Below are positions 50,500-63,208 of a DNA stretch of 64,000 nucleotides, piece by piece. Both the position numbers and the translations under genes were made by a program. The notes below the pieces were generated by a model. That model was not told where the DNA came from. It ran no database searches and saw only the letters and a program-made list of their open reading frames with translations. The first letter of the stretch is position 1. Each line of letters begins with the position of its first letter. This stretch comes from Halichondria panicea. Its lineage: Eukaryota > Porifera > Demospongiae > Suberitida > Halichondriidae. The stretch is from NCBI RefSeq assembly GCF_963675165.1, contig NC_087385.1, forward strand, positions 1,984,501-2,048,500. The letters run 5' to 3'.

Positions 50500-53400
50500 A
50501 TGCCTAAGCAGGCAAAGTATGGCAACAATAAAGAGGTAGAAAGTGAGTTTTAGACTGCTTTAAATATTAGCACCTGTCTTTATACATGAATCCCACCCTC
50601 CAGGACTGAAGGGACAACGCAAAAAGGCACAGGACAAGGGTGACATCACCGAGGAGGCCAAGATATGCAACACCATTGGAGAGCTCTATGCTGAAGACGG
50701 TAGTGATAGTCCAACCGACATGCACTGTCAATCTGCATTCTGATCTAAAGCTTGTGTATATACATGTACATGTATGGTGTTCAGCCTTCCCATTTTACCA
50801 ACCATTGTTTCTTGGGATATTAAATCAAAACTCAAGATATTAGTGTGGTTCATGCAGTCACTGACGCTCTACAAATGTACATGTGTTCCCCTCCCATAGG
50901 AGACCACAGTCATGCCTTGGTCTACCATCAGACGGAGCTGTCCCTGTCCGAGGGGGGTGGGGACCAACTGGGGGCGGCCATTGCCCATCGGAGGATAGGG
51001 GAGTGTCACTGTGAGATGGGCAACTATCGTGAGGCTCTCTCACATCAAAACAAACACTTGGAGATCTCAAAACAACTAGGTCAGTGGTCACTTATTGTAT
51101 GTATGTATGTACATTGCTGTTAGATTTTTTCTCAGACATTTATTACCCGAGGTGTGTGAGGCGACCACGGGTATAGTAGTCCGTTGGTTTGTTTATGACC
51201 TCATCTGAGTCTGCTTACCTAGCTGCCATAGCAGCATAGATAGTCTCCATACAACAAGTTATTAGTTAAGCAGATAAAGCTTTGTTTTCATATAAAAGTG
51301 ATAAGAAGCTTGAACTTGCACGTTGTCTAGCTCTACACGCACGCAACCTTTATTCGAGGAGGAAGATCTACATGTTTACAGCTGAAGTGATCCTTTACCA
51401 GGATCAGCGGCTCTATTAGTTGCTAGAATACTCCTCTGGTTTTTATAGATCTACTATTAAGCACTTCAGTGCTAGGTTATCAGGCATTTTTTCTTCCTGT
51501 ACTTCATTTTCACTACCAGGTGACCCTCTATATTACAGCCTGGTTTATACATGTAGGCTCCAATATCTCCGTAGCATACAACCAATTTTGGTTTGCCAAG
51601 GGGTGGCCGCTATATTATATCACATCCAGGTAATCTGGCGGAGGAACAGAGAGCATTAGCCACATTGGGACGGACTTACTTTGTCCACTCACAGTCCGAG
51701 CTCGAGAAGGGTGGAGAGAAAGTAACAAAGCTGCTCAGACAAGCATCACTAGGGTACCAACGCAGCTTGGATGTGTGCGACAAGCTGATTGGTCAGATTT
51801 CCGATCGAGAGGTGTTGGAAATGAAGTCCCGTCTCTACCTCAACCTCGGTCTCGTGTATGAGATTCAGTCTGATACGAGAGAAGCTCGCAAGTTCATGGA
51901 AAAGGCTCTCTCCATTGGCAAGTGAGTGGCTGGGCTTGGTTTAAGCGTAGTTGGCCAAATTATGAGTATTCATGCACAGTACAATGTACTTGTAGTACGT
52001 ACATATAAGTATCTTCTATATTTGCACCGTACACTGTGAAATGTTAGGTTAGGTTAGGATATGTAAAAGGCAGTGATGAATATAGAACAACATCCAATTT
52101 GAGATACTAAGTTGCACATTTACTGACTTGCCTCTAGCTTTACCTTGTACACTTACTTTGAGCCTGAACATGATTAATTGAAGAGTCAATAGATTGATAT
52201 CATGATGTATTCAACAAATCTACAGGGAGCTGGGCCACTCCAGTACCGTATTTAAGTGTCAATTTGACTTGGGGTCGCTTCATCTAAGAGAGCACCATCC
52301 CTCATTAGCCCTCGGCTGTCTCAGGGAGGCAGCAAAGGTTGCTAGAGATAAAAGGAATCAGCAGTGGGAGGCAGAGGTCCTCAGGGAAATGGGACAAGTG
52401 AGTGTGTGGATATAGAGTGGCAGTAGCTTCTGTGGGTGTACACTACATTGTATGAGTGTGTGGATATAGAGTGGCAGTAGCTTCTGTGGGGTTACATTAC
52501 ATTGTGTGAGTGTGTGGATATAGAGTGGCAGTAGCTTCTGTGGGGTTACATTACATTGTATGAGTGTGTGGATATAGAGTGGCAGTAGCTTCTGTGGGGT
52601 TACATTACATTGTAATGTAATCAGAGCTGATACCGTGTAGGTAGGACAAGGTGCATTACCGTATAGCGTGACATTTTCGAGGGGCTTACATTTTCGCTGT
52701 TTTCGTGGGTTAGCACTCCTACACAAAAATTAAGTACACCAACATTTTAAAGTTATGCGCTATAACGTGCAGAGATTAAAGGCGTGGCTTCCGGACGCAG
52801 TCAACCCACAAAATTTATTCGACGAAATGCTATTCAAATGCCTCAAAAAGTTCGCACTATATGGTGCATACAAGTACATGTGCATTGCATACTATGACTG
52901 CCCATAATCTTCGATCATTACACAAGCTGTAGGGGCAAAAATCATAATAATTATTTGGTTGAGCATTCTGACTTCTCGGGAAGTTACATCACAATTGTTG
53001 ATCTCGTACTCAGGCTTTTGCTCAGCTGGGTGACTTTGAGAACGCCAAGTCCTTGTTCAAGAAGGTGGCGTCCATGACTAAAGTGCAGCTGGAGGAGAGT
53101 GATGCAGAGCAGCTACTGGATGACCTCAGGGCAGGTGAGGGGAATGGGGTCAATTATAAAGCTCCACTGGAGGTACATACATTGCATAGTAGCCACCACT
53201 GACTGTTACTGGAAATGAATTCCTGTCCTGCTACAATTTCTATCAACCGCCCTAGGCATACACGTAGCATCACGTACATGTACATGTGTGCAATTTTTGG
53301 ATTTGCAATGTAGGCAGATCATCTCGTATCGTCTATCAGCAGACGAGTGTTTGTGTAAAGTCACTGTTCCCATCCAGTGCGCAAGATCCTCCATTATTCC

Positions 53401-56400
53401 GCTGAGGTTGAGAGGGTGGAGTGTGCGAGTGAGAGGCTGGCCCTCTACGACAAACTGGGGGACCTCTGTTGTGGAGTGAGGGCTTTCCCAACAGCTGTCA
53501 AGTTTTATGGGCGACAGGTGAACTCAGCAAGAACTCGTGTAGAAACTTGTCGTTTATGTCTTTAGCTAGTGTGGATACTACGTAACTGAGTATTGATTCC
53601 CTATGCTATTACTACCCAAACACAATGGAGTGTACTAGTCGTTTGCTGTTACGTACAGATACAGTGTACATGTATGTACCTGCTGAGTCGATTGCCAATA
53701 TCTTACAACTTGCACATGTATGTAGCATTCATAAATATTCGTTGTAGAGACTTATCATATGTGATTTCATACTTGTTTGATTGTCTCACTCTACCATATC
53801 AACATTACCCCCTCCGGCTCCTCTCTTCAGCTGAGTCTGGCTGAATCGCAGGGTCTGGAGCCCAAGCAGCTGTCCCCTATCTACGTGTCCCTGGCCCGCA
53901 CTCACACTGACTGTGGCCAATTCTCTCAGGCACTGCTCTATTACCACAAGGAACTGAACTTGTGGAAAGGCAACATTATTGAGGTGCATACCATATTGCC
54001 ATATCTGAATAAGCACCTGTCCTCGATTGGACGTCATGGTCTGATAAGACCTGGCTCTCTCATTTGTTTAAACGCCTCAATACGACAATGGATGATCAAA
54101 CAATGCAGGGTGTCATACAGGGGGGGAAAGGGGGGATATCCCCCCCCTACCTCCAATTTCCCCCCCTTTCAATTATGACTGAGTGTCCATAGCTGGGTAT
54201 TGAAATAACAGTTGACCTTTTTTTAGCAACATTTTCTGGTTACTTTTCTCACTTCCCCCCTCTACTTCAAAATCCTGTATGACACCCTGCAATGTATACG
54301 CTTTCTGGTTGACCATAGCTTCACATGATTTTGATACATACATACTTAATAGCATATTCGCATCACTTTATTTAATCCAGAAAATACACCATACACTCCT
54401 CCCCCTAGGAGTGCGACACTTGGTGCAGTATAGCAAAGGTGAACCTAGCAGCTAGTCACGACTTCAAAACAGTGTTGGATGCTTACAAGAAGGCGTACTC
54501 TCTAGCTGAGAAAGGAGGCAGTGCCAAGAGACAGGTGGGTGGGGTCAAGAGATAGTTGGGTGGTGTGCAGTTGTAGCTTGTGGCATGGGTAATCGTTTTA
54601 ATTATCATGCAGTAAACTACATGATTGTACTTGTCCCCTTTGGTTTTAACGAGCATGTTGGCTTTAATTACCTCATTAGCCACTTCTGGAACTCGAAGCA
54701 AATTGAGAGTATAAAAAGAGCTGCTGTGAACGTGATCTTTAACCCTAAATGTTTCATTCAAGCTCTTATCTCCTGCGCAAGAGCGCTCAAACACATGTTA
54801 AACACCCCAAATAGCATGCCCAATACCTACATGGGAGGGGAATACATTCCTGGTGGTTTTTTTCTTGGCAACCAGAGCAGTAACCACATAACTGACAATA
54901 AATCAAAGCTCAAGGTAAGTGCGCAAATCAGGCCATGCACAATAGAGTAAAATTTGTTCAGCTCCAGGTCAGTTACAGTAACCCTCCAGTAAGGTTTCTG
55001 GAAGAGTTAGAAAGCTCGCTTCCATTCATGAAGTAATAATACACGATCGAGACCACACAATTTGGTAAAGTCGACGAAGATGAGTTTGAAAGAGAAATTG
55101 TGTGAATCAATGAATTTAAAAAACTCCTCCCATCAGGGTTGTCGTATAGGTGCATGAACACCATCGTTTGTTACATCCTCATCATCTCAATCTGTTGGCT
55201 CCTCTGACTGTTGCTCAGGTTGCACGGCACCATCAATCTCACTATAATTTATTACACTCAACCATTTACACCCTCAAAGAAAAAATACCTGAGCTCGCCG
55301 GATCTTTGCTGAATGTACTCTACCATAATTACGGCACTGTAATAATAGTGACATTATGTTGTGTCCACAAAATTAAATTACTTCTTCACCAGCACTTTCG
55401 TGGCAGTCCTACGACATGACCTGAACTACGTGTTCACTTGTAGATTATTCTCGATCTATATAGATACACATGCAGTATAGAATACCAACTTTAATACCCA
55501 GTCCATATAAATAGGCAGGTTTATGTCATTGCAAATACGTTTGTGAGTAGCTGGCGATTGAAAAACTTGACCAGTACGTGTCACGACACTGCAAATAAAC
55601 ATAATAGGCATGAATTAAATTAATTTAACACCTTCACTCGACAGTATATGACTCCACACTTTTATATATAAAGGTATCTGTTAGTGCCGCCGTACATGTA
55701 GTATTTTATTTTACTATTGATCTGGGTGTAAAAATCGGAGAGAGAATTTCATTCAATTATCTAGTGTAATGCCTCCCTCCTGGACAATGTAGGTATCTCT
55801 GTGTAAGTCTGTCTTGAAGCACTGTAAAGGTGTGCCCGACTATCGCTCGTGGGAGAGCCGACTGGCTAGTCTGGTGACGGCCCACCCCGGTCTAGACGGG
55901 GAAACTAGCTCCGAGAGTGAGGAGGAAAGTCAGCCGGGGGATAGGTCCTCCTCTGAACCACCACCCTCACCACCTTCCTCTGGTGAGAGTCTTTTGAACT
56001 TACAATTTTTGCATGCTTTTAATATTTCCGTACTTCAGGTGAATTAAGAGCACAATATCACACTTGATTTTGGTGGATTACAATTTTTCATACACATCGT
56101 CCGGTGCATTAATTGTTTAGCAACGCCTAACTACATGACTTGTGTATCTGTAAACAATCATTGCCCGCCCCCTCATTCCACATCCAGAATCTGAGGAGGA
56201 TGACAGTCCGCTCCTCACTGCCCAGACCAGGGGGGCCACCACCGGAGTAGCTGTCAGGAAGAAATCCAGGGTAGGTATACTTTGTCTTTTGGAATGCAAA
56301 ATGTACTGTGCAGTTCAATACACAGGGTACGTGTATAAGTGTGTTTGTGCTTTGCCTAGCCTTTGTGTTACTGTGTCCGTTGATTATGTGCAATCCTCTG

Positions 56401-59400
56401 TTCTAGTGGATGCCTCTAAAGGAAGCGAGTACAGTGATGTGCATGATCCCTTGTTCTTTGTTTGCTCCAGGTGAACAAGCGGAATGAGAAGGGGGAGACT
56501 CTACTCCATATGGCTGCTATAGACGGCAATGCTGCACTAGTCAAACAGCTGGCAAAAGAGGTAAGCTACAACAATCAATGTTCTCAAGTGTAAAAACAAT
56601 CAAAATACACATGTAGGTGCAGTAGCAGGGTACTGTAGACTAGTCACAACAGTGTACCTGCAGTAGCCAGCATTGTTTACATACCGTACTACCGCCATTG
56701 TGAGACCATTTATAGCCAATGACCACCTCTCTATCTTAACAGCTCGGTACTGTCCCTATAACGCTCACACTCTAGATTTTTACCTTCCTACAAAACTGAC
56801 CAGCTCTGCAGACGTCAATACAGTCAAGTCTGTATTCTGTCTCTAAGCATTCTATTTCTATAGGGTGCAGAAGTGAATGTTCGTGATCACTGTGGTTGGA
56901 CCCCTCTGCATGAGGCGTGTAACCATGGTTACCTGGAGGTGGTTCGGACTTTGCTAGACCATGGGGCAACCATCAACGACCCTGGAGGTGCTCACTGTGG
57001 AGGGGTGACCCCTCTCATTGATGCAGTAATTAATGGTCATGTGGAGGTAGTGAGGCTACTGGTGGACAGAGGAGCCGACCTTAGCATCAGGAATTCAGAG
57101 GTACAGTAGTATACTGCGCATGCATGCCTGCCTGACTTTTTGCCAAGTGCTGTGAGTGCATTGCTACTCATGCTAAAAAAAACTAGTGTGCCAGTGGTTG
57201 CAAGGTTTGTTTCTGGGGCTTGCCGAATTAGAGGGACCTCCCGGGGAGCTAAGTCTTAAACCCATTAGAAAACGTGTACCAATGATTGTATATGGTGTAG
57301 CTAGCTATCCATGTTGTACGTACATGTCTGATAAATGTATCATACTGTATGAGATTTGATATACTGCTCTCTCTCTCTCTCTCTCTTAGGGTCACACTGC
57401 TCTCTCTGTGGTGATAGAAAAGCTTTCCTCTGACTCACAATATGACCTTCGTGATGAGCACATAACGATCAGGGACATCCTCAAAACAGTGGGCAGACCA
57501 GACAATGCCATACAGAGGGCAAAGGTCGATTTACAAAAGGGCAAGAGAGCTACTTCAAAAGCACATGTATGTAGCAGTTGAGCCTATTTTTAGCATGACT
57601 GTGCTATTCAGTTCTATTTGTAAAACCGCTTGAATGTTGTTTAAAGTGTGCAGTGTATTTGCCTGCTTTGTCATTACAGTACTTCTACAGCCACACATAC
57701 GTATACACATGTACCAAGCACTACAAATACTTTAATTTCCCCAAGGATCTCTCTTTACCTACTATATTTTATGCTGCTTAACTCTCTATAAATATTATTT
57801 CTACACAGTCTAGAAGAGAAGCTATGAGTTCCCGACTAACTGATCGCACTGGGGCTGGTGTGCTCTACAGTAGTGACGAAGAGGACGCTCCACTCTCTAA
57901 ACTGTCCAATCCCTTTGAGCCGTTCACAGTAGATAGTTCGTTACAGAGCCCAGACTCTCAGCCCGACCCCTCTAGACTGAGCGAGGAGACCAACCAGACA
58001 AGCCCTGTCTCACACAAGAAAGGAGTTTTCAACCCTATGGGTCAGGTTGAGATTCCCGCCCTTTTATCAGCTGAGGAAGACTGTGAAGAAATGAGCACTC
58101 TCAACGATCTACCGGTGATTGATGGCTGGTTGGTGGACGATATGATACATCCCCCTCCTGCTAAGAGGACGAAACAAAAGAGTGGATTCGATTCTGAGAA
58201 GGAAGGTGCCGTTCGATTGGAGTCTGCCTTAGGGAGGAGAAAAGGAAGTCAGTTGAGGTTAAATAAGACACACTCGAATCAGAGGTCTGCCACTAGTGAC
58301 AGTCACTTATCAAGTGCACACAGGGTTAAAGAAACACATGGTAAAAATCATGCTGTTCACTTTGAAGATGATATTCTGTATGACGATGTGATGTTTAATG
58401 AAGACTTTGGTGCATCTGTATCTACGCAACAACCAATCGTAAACGACCACAGCCGTCAACTTTCATCGAGTGCTACTTCTCTACATTCCTCCATTTATCA
58501 TCGAGCTGACCGCGCTCTGTACTCAGGCTCAGGCCCTCTTCGTGTGAAAGTACGCATCGACTCAAAGTCCCACCTAATACCTTGTCCCAGGTGTGTTTGT
58601 GTTTAGCTATAGTTTGTGTACTCTGTCATTTGTATTTCCTTGACAGGAGACTCCCGGATGGTAGTGAGCCGACTATTGAGTGGTTAGTGAAACAAGCTAC
58701 AGAGAGGTACTACGCACAAGAAGGGGTTCGTCCTGAACTCACTCTGACTACACTGGATGGTGCACTCCTGGGATTGTCTGATGCCATTGAACATGTGCTG
58801 GGCCCCAACGAGGAAGTGGTGGGTGTGGTCAAACAGTGGCTCCTCCCACCTCTACCAGAGAGGTATGAGGTGGCATGTAGGAGCCAACAAAAACGTGAGT
58901 AAACGTAGTGTTGCTTTGTCGTAAGATCAAAGGCTTTCGTGTGTATGTAGGTGAAGGGTTTTGTAAGATAACCCTAGAAGTTACGTGATTTGAGTGTTAC
59001 TGTTGTCTGTAAATATCCTTTTCATCCTCAATTTTTTTTGTAATTACAAGCCCCCAGTCTACTGTCTCTGTAAATATATCTCATGCCTTTGTACAGTATA
59101 CTATTACATGTTACAATTATAGCTTTATTGCTTCTAAAGTAGTTAAAGACGACCAGACACACACACACCCACACACACCCACACACATGCACATGCACAT
59201 GCACAGAGCCACACAAGTGGGTCCTCTCCCATCTCCAATCCCATCCCAACCTAGCCACCTTTGACCTCTCTGACCACACCCTATGTCTCGCCCACTATGG
59301 ACCACTGTTCCGGGCACTACAAGGGCAGACCTCCCTCACCACCCTCTCACTGTCTGGTAACAGAGTGAAGGATAAGGGAATGAAACACCTCACTTCTGCT

Positions 59401-61644
59401 CTGACTAGTCACAGTAACCTGCAGTCATTGGACCTCTCGTGTACAGCTATAACCTCTCAGGTATACAATGTAGAGCTAGCCTCCACTGCTACATAATTGT
59501 AATCGTAGTCTATTTAATGTACTGATAAATACAAGGAAAATGTATTACCGTAGTGCTAGAAGTATAATTTATAATTATGCTAGCATAAAATATTGCATTT
59601 TGGACAATTATAAGGATACGAAAACGTTATGCGATATGACAGGCACTCGCATAAATAGCTGTATCATGCTAGCACTATACGGCATATTTTTTTGTGCTCT
59701 GAAATGACTGACCCTATCCCCTCAGGGCATTGAGGAGCTTGCCATGGGTGAGTGGGCTAAGTTGAGAATTTTAAACTTGAGCTACAACAGTTTGGGAGCG
59801 GCCAGTGGGTTCAGCATCGGTCGACTGTTGGACAAGACTAGAGAGCTACAAGAGCTATTCCTGGAGCATTGTGGACTGTCCAGTCTGACACTGCAACCCA
59901 ATTCTGGCCTGTTGGAGAGTGTTAAGAGTGAGTGGGTGTGTTTAGGGGTCGCCTCTGGAGATTGTTTTGACCAAACTAGCTTGTTGACCTGGGACACCTG
60001 TACAGCTTTCACTATTATTGATGCAACCATCTCATCTACAAGCCTTAATACAATAATTTTTATGAAGTACTCATTGATTGACTGACCACTGTATTACATT
60101 CTGCACATTGTACAGAGAGTGCCTAAATGTATTTTAAGTGGTAGTAATTGCAGCATTCCGTTGAACTCTCTCGAGATTCTCTCCTTTTATTTTTATACCG
60201 TACTTAGTCTATACGTATGTACATGCACCTGTACACATGATTGTACATGTATGCAGTGAAATCAGTTTTAATTGTGGTAATTCGTGTCATCAGGTAGCCA
60301 ATATTTGGCTACCCAAGTGGTGACCAAAATAAACAAGTTATTCATACAGATTTGTCTGGTCTTCGGTCTCTATCTGCTGCTGATAATGATTTGGAAGTGT
60401 GTGGTGTGTCAGCCCTCATCTCTGCACTACCCGGAGGGCTCACCAGACTAAACCTATCTGGTACCTGTAGGCACACGTCTATCGTACAGGCCCTACAGCA
60501 ATCCACACAGGAGTTTAGTGAGGTGATCGAGTGCATGTAATGTTTGTTAATGGCAACAATAATTATATCTAGCAATACCAAATGAATGTCTAATACACAA
60601 ACTGTTTCAAGCATCAGTTGTGGTCTACACAATTTGTTTACAGCAAATCCCCTATCAATTGTTTGTATACTAAATATGTATCTATAAAATATTATAGTTT
60701 CAAGTTCACATGAAAAGCAATCACCAGTAACTACATACTCCTCCATAACAACATAATTATGCTATAACCTCACAGATCTCAAAACAACTTGAAGCTCTAG
60801 ACCTCTCCCACTGCTCAGTAAAGGATTCCTGCCTGCCTAGTCTAGTAGCCATTTTGGAGGGGTGTGTGGTCTTGAAGGAGCTCCGGTTGGCTGGTCTCTT
60901 TGGTGGCAACGTGCAGCCTCTGTGTAGGTGTGCTACATTGTTTTGTGTAATAATTATATGTTAATTATGATGCGGCCTGTCTCTGAAGTATCTCATTCGT
61001 TAGGAACTCCGTAAAAGTATGGTGACATGCGTGGCAGCAAAAAATTCCGTATTTTCAATACATGTACATATAACATTGTATGCATAGCCTTAACCTAATT
61101 GCCATATCCATGCTACAGTATTTGATCCTCGGTCCCTGTGCCTACAGTACTTACCCACCCACCTTAGTGTTTGAGGCTTAAAAAAACGAAATTGTCAGCT
61201 CTAATTTTGTGAACGCCTTCGAAGAGTGAGCTTGGATTGCAATTGTGTGTATTCAATTAGTTAACATTATATCGCTGACCGTGTGTTATATCCCCATGCA
61301 GGTATCTCTCCTTGCCGACTCTGAGCCCTCACATCCAAACATTGGACCTTGGTGCCTCGAGACTCGGTGGACATGGACTAGAGCAGCTGCTATCAGCTCT
61401 CGCTCACAGGAGAAGGTTTCTATCTGGCATCTATCAGAACTCAATTAAACTATCTCTCTGTCATTGTGGAATCGAAGCTCCCTTGCCAGTAATAGATGGC
61501 AGCAATGTTGCGGTTGCTACAAATTCGTCAATGTTTCTTAAAGCAAAGCAATCTTGTTCGGACAAATTTGTAGTGATGTTGGAATTATTTGGCAATAACA
61601 ATTTAGGTAAAACTCATCTAAAGTCATGGACTCAATTTAGTTAA
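50500..61644 (+). CDS. TONSL: TONSL (Tonsoku-like) DNA repair scaffold, complete
   Basis: Twenty-one exons: 50500-50542, 50604-50699, 50900-51079, 51630-51921, 52226-52397, 53014-53134, 53378-53517, 53831-53983, 54409-54534, 55793-55982, 56188-56270, 56471-56560, 56864-57100, 57390-57566, 57809-58590, 58647-58894, 59207-59460, 59726-59927, 60350-60522, 60776-60927, 61302-61644. They sum to 4254 nt, 1417 residues plus stop (human about 1380), with every phase consistent. Order: TPR array (about 25-480, [20 protein letters not shown]), acidic linker (about 480-530), ankyrin repeats (about 535-660, [33 protein letters not shown]), charged linker, ubiquitin-like domain (about 945-1040, [17 protein letters not shown]), LRRs (about 1050-1340). 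TONSL with MMS22L loads RAD51 at stalled forks and reads newly made H4 via its ankyrin domain. The D, W, E and N of the pocket segment are kept; the human Tyr after the Asn is His. Confidence 0.93.
51144..51405 (+). repeat. R1 repeat in TONSL intron 3, partial
   Basis: Opens ACCCGAGGTGTGTGAGGCGA and runs to GCTGAAGTGATCCTTTACCA with internal losses. Confidence 0.7.
52400..52615. repeat. 54-bp tandem repeat next to the TONSL exon 5 donor
   Basis: Four units of GAGTGTGTGGATATAGAGTG followed by GCAGTAGCTTCTGTGG, the first beginning within the donor of the exon ending 52397. Unit length is a multiple of three, so a long minus-strand frame arises by chance. Confidence 0.9.
52657..52865. mobile_element. 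MITE, TACCGTATAGCG family, copy 4 (TONSL intron 5)
   Basis: Left TACCGTATAGCGTGACATTT; right CACTATATGGTG is a decayed complement. Interior GCTATAACGTGCAGAGATTA and AGGCGTGGCTTCC match copy 3. Confidence 0.75.
54106..54289. mobile_element. 184-bp CAGGGTGTCATACAG element in a TONSL intron, 5-bp duplication
   Basis: Ends CAGGGTGTCATACAGG and CCTGTATGACACCCTG; CAATG flanks both sides (54101-54105, 54290-54294). Reverse-oriented near-copy of 44065-44236. Confidence 0.85.
54535..55792. other. TONSL intron 9 (1.26 kb), no recognised feature
   Basis: No repeat match was seen. Flanking exons join in phase 0. It ends in a weak acceptor, TGGACAATGTAG, before GTATCTCTGTG. Confidence 0.6.
57366..57388. 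repeat. (CT)n tract forming the polypyrimidine tract of a TONSL acceptor
   Basis: About ten CT units end directly in CTTAG before the exon at 57390. Confidence 0.9.
59155..59206. repeat. CA-rich microsatellite abutting a TONSL acceptor
   Basis: ACACACACACCCACACACAC followed by ATGCACATGCACATGCACAG; the final CAG is the acceptor of the exon at 59207, which therefore lacks a normal pyrimidine tract. Confidence 0.8.
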
Positions 61645-61847
61645 TTACTAAAATTTTTATGTATTCATAAAATCTAATTAATAACAGTGATACATCACGC
61701 GATGGCAATTAAAATCCAATATTAGTGCTCACCAGGCTCTAATTAAATAAATGACGGCTGCATGCAGCAAGGGCCTAGCCTATATACATTAATAATAAAA
61801 GCATGGGAATGTATAGATCGAGATCATAGACTATAGTTGTGTCCAAA
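61645..61847. promoter_or_regulatory. Short intergenic region, TONSL to PPP1R16-like gene
   Basis: 203 bp, head to tail. AT-rich, containing AATTAAATAAATGACGG and TTAATAATAAAAGC, which could provide polyadenylation signals for TONSL. No clear core promoter was recognised for the next gene. Confidence 0.5.
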
Positions 61848-63208
61848 ATGTCAGCAGAATTATCCCACGAAGAGTTAGTTCGAGAGCTACCTAACCTCGA
61901 GAAACTGAGCAATGCCGCAAGGCAGAAGCTTGCCAAGAAGCGTCGAGTCAAGCAACTCAAGAAATTCCAGGAGCTGCTCCGTATGCAGAGACAGACGAGC
62001 GCTAGTGGTGCTGGGTCTATGCTCAAGAGGCAGAGTCAACCCCTCATCAAGATGGAGAGTGGAGCTGTCTTGAATGACATGGTGGCCAGGAACGATATCA
62101 TTGGAGGTGAGAGAGTGTGTACATGTACATGTGTGTAGTTAGGGTATAAATATGGTAGCCATGCCTTGTGCAGTGATGCGTGTGTGTAGGATGGGCCATG
62201 CACACATTATATCTCAGATCTCTAGTATTGAACTATTGGCGGCCCTTATCGTGTGAATGTGGGTGTGTCACGTACGTACTATAAACAAAAAACTCATTAT
62301 TTTATGCATAGTTATATGTGATCCTGAGCTGGCGTACTGAAGTGTTGCTGCATGTGTTGTCTTGTGGGAGTATTGAACTGTGTGTGGTGCTCTCTATAGT
62401 AGTGTTGGAAATCTTTCAACCTATTAATTTGTCAATTGGAGTCGCTAATATGATCGATCATTACCAGTGGCATTGTCCTTACAGAACTTGTGATCTCTTA
62501 ATTGTCATGATTATTGTGGCAACAGAGCAACCACACGTGTGTCAGTCTGCATTTGTTGTGATTGGTCACTGTGTAATTGTTACAACTATTGTTTCTCTGT
62601 ACCCCTCTCTTCAGCTCAAAAGGCACTTCAAGCCGGGGCTGACCCCAACATCTCTAATGCTGATGGATTGTCCCTGCTCCATAAGGTCAGTCCCTCACAA
62701 TGCTTTATCTTATCACTATTTGCATGCATGGTTACATGTAGAGTAGCCCAATTTGGAAGAAGTGATTCATTGGTGGAGGAATGTATTAATATGCTTAGTT
62801 GCCTGGAACCACTATTACTGAACTACATTTGTTGTGGGCATGTGAATTACTGTTGCTGTGTCATTAGACAGTGTTTTTGTGTTAGGGATTTCCCCTAGTT
62901 AACCTCACGCCTATATACAGTGCTGCATTGATGAATCCCTTCACTCATACACGTACAGTGCTGCATCGATGATGCACTAGAACTGGCAGAGATCCTGATA
63001 GAACACGGTGCGGACATGAATGCCCGGGATGTGGAGGGCTGGACTCCCCTCCATGCTGCTGCTGCCACGGGCAACATCCAGATGATCAACACTCTCATAA
63101 AGGAGGGAGCTAGCCTGGTGGCTATCAACCACAACGACAAGATGCCTATTGACGAGAGTGCAGACACTGATATCAAGTATGTTCTACAGCAGAAGATGTT
63201 GGAGGCAG
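61848..63208 (+). CDS. PPP1R16/MYPT3-like ankyrin protein, 5' part (runs off the right edge)
   Basis: Exons 61848-62106, 62615-62685, 62959-63208 (phases 1, 0, then 1 at a GTGAGG donor); 193 residues visible. The N-terminal helix HEELVRELPNLEKLSNAARQ and KKRRVKQLKKFQELLRMQRQ match the PPP1R16A/B leader; then NDMVARNDIIG begins ankyrin repeats: GADPNISNADGLSLLHKCCI, HGADMNARDVEGWTPLHAAA and INTLIKEGASLVAINHNDKM. Family members target protein phosphatase 1 to membranes; the C-terminal prenylation motif, if present, lies outside the window. The usual RVxF docking sequence before the first ankyrin repeat (KVSF in PPP1R16B) is not seen; the aligned stretch reads PLIKMESGAVL. The start ATG at 61848 is the first in frame with a leader like that of the family. 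Confidence 0.85.

Noticed and set aside
52358-52726. 122-codon minus-strand frame with repeated PLYIHTL units
   Set aside because: Produced by the 54-bp tandem repeat in a TONSL intron, whose unit is a multiple of three.
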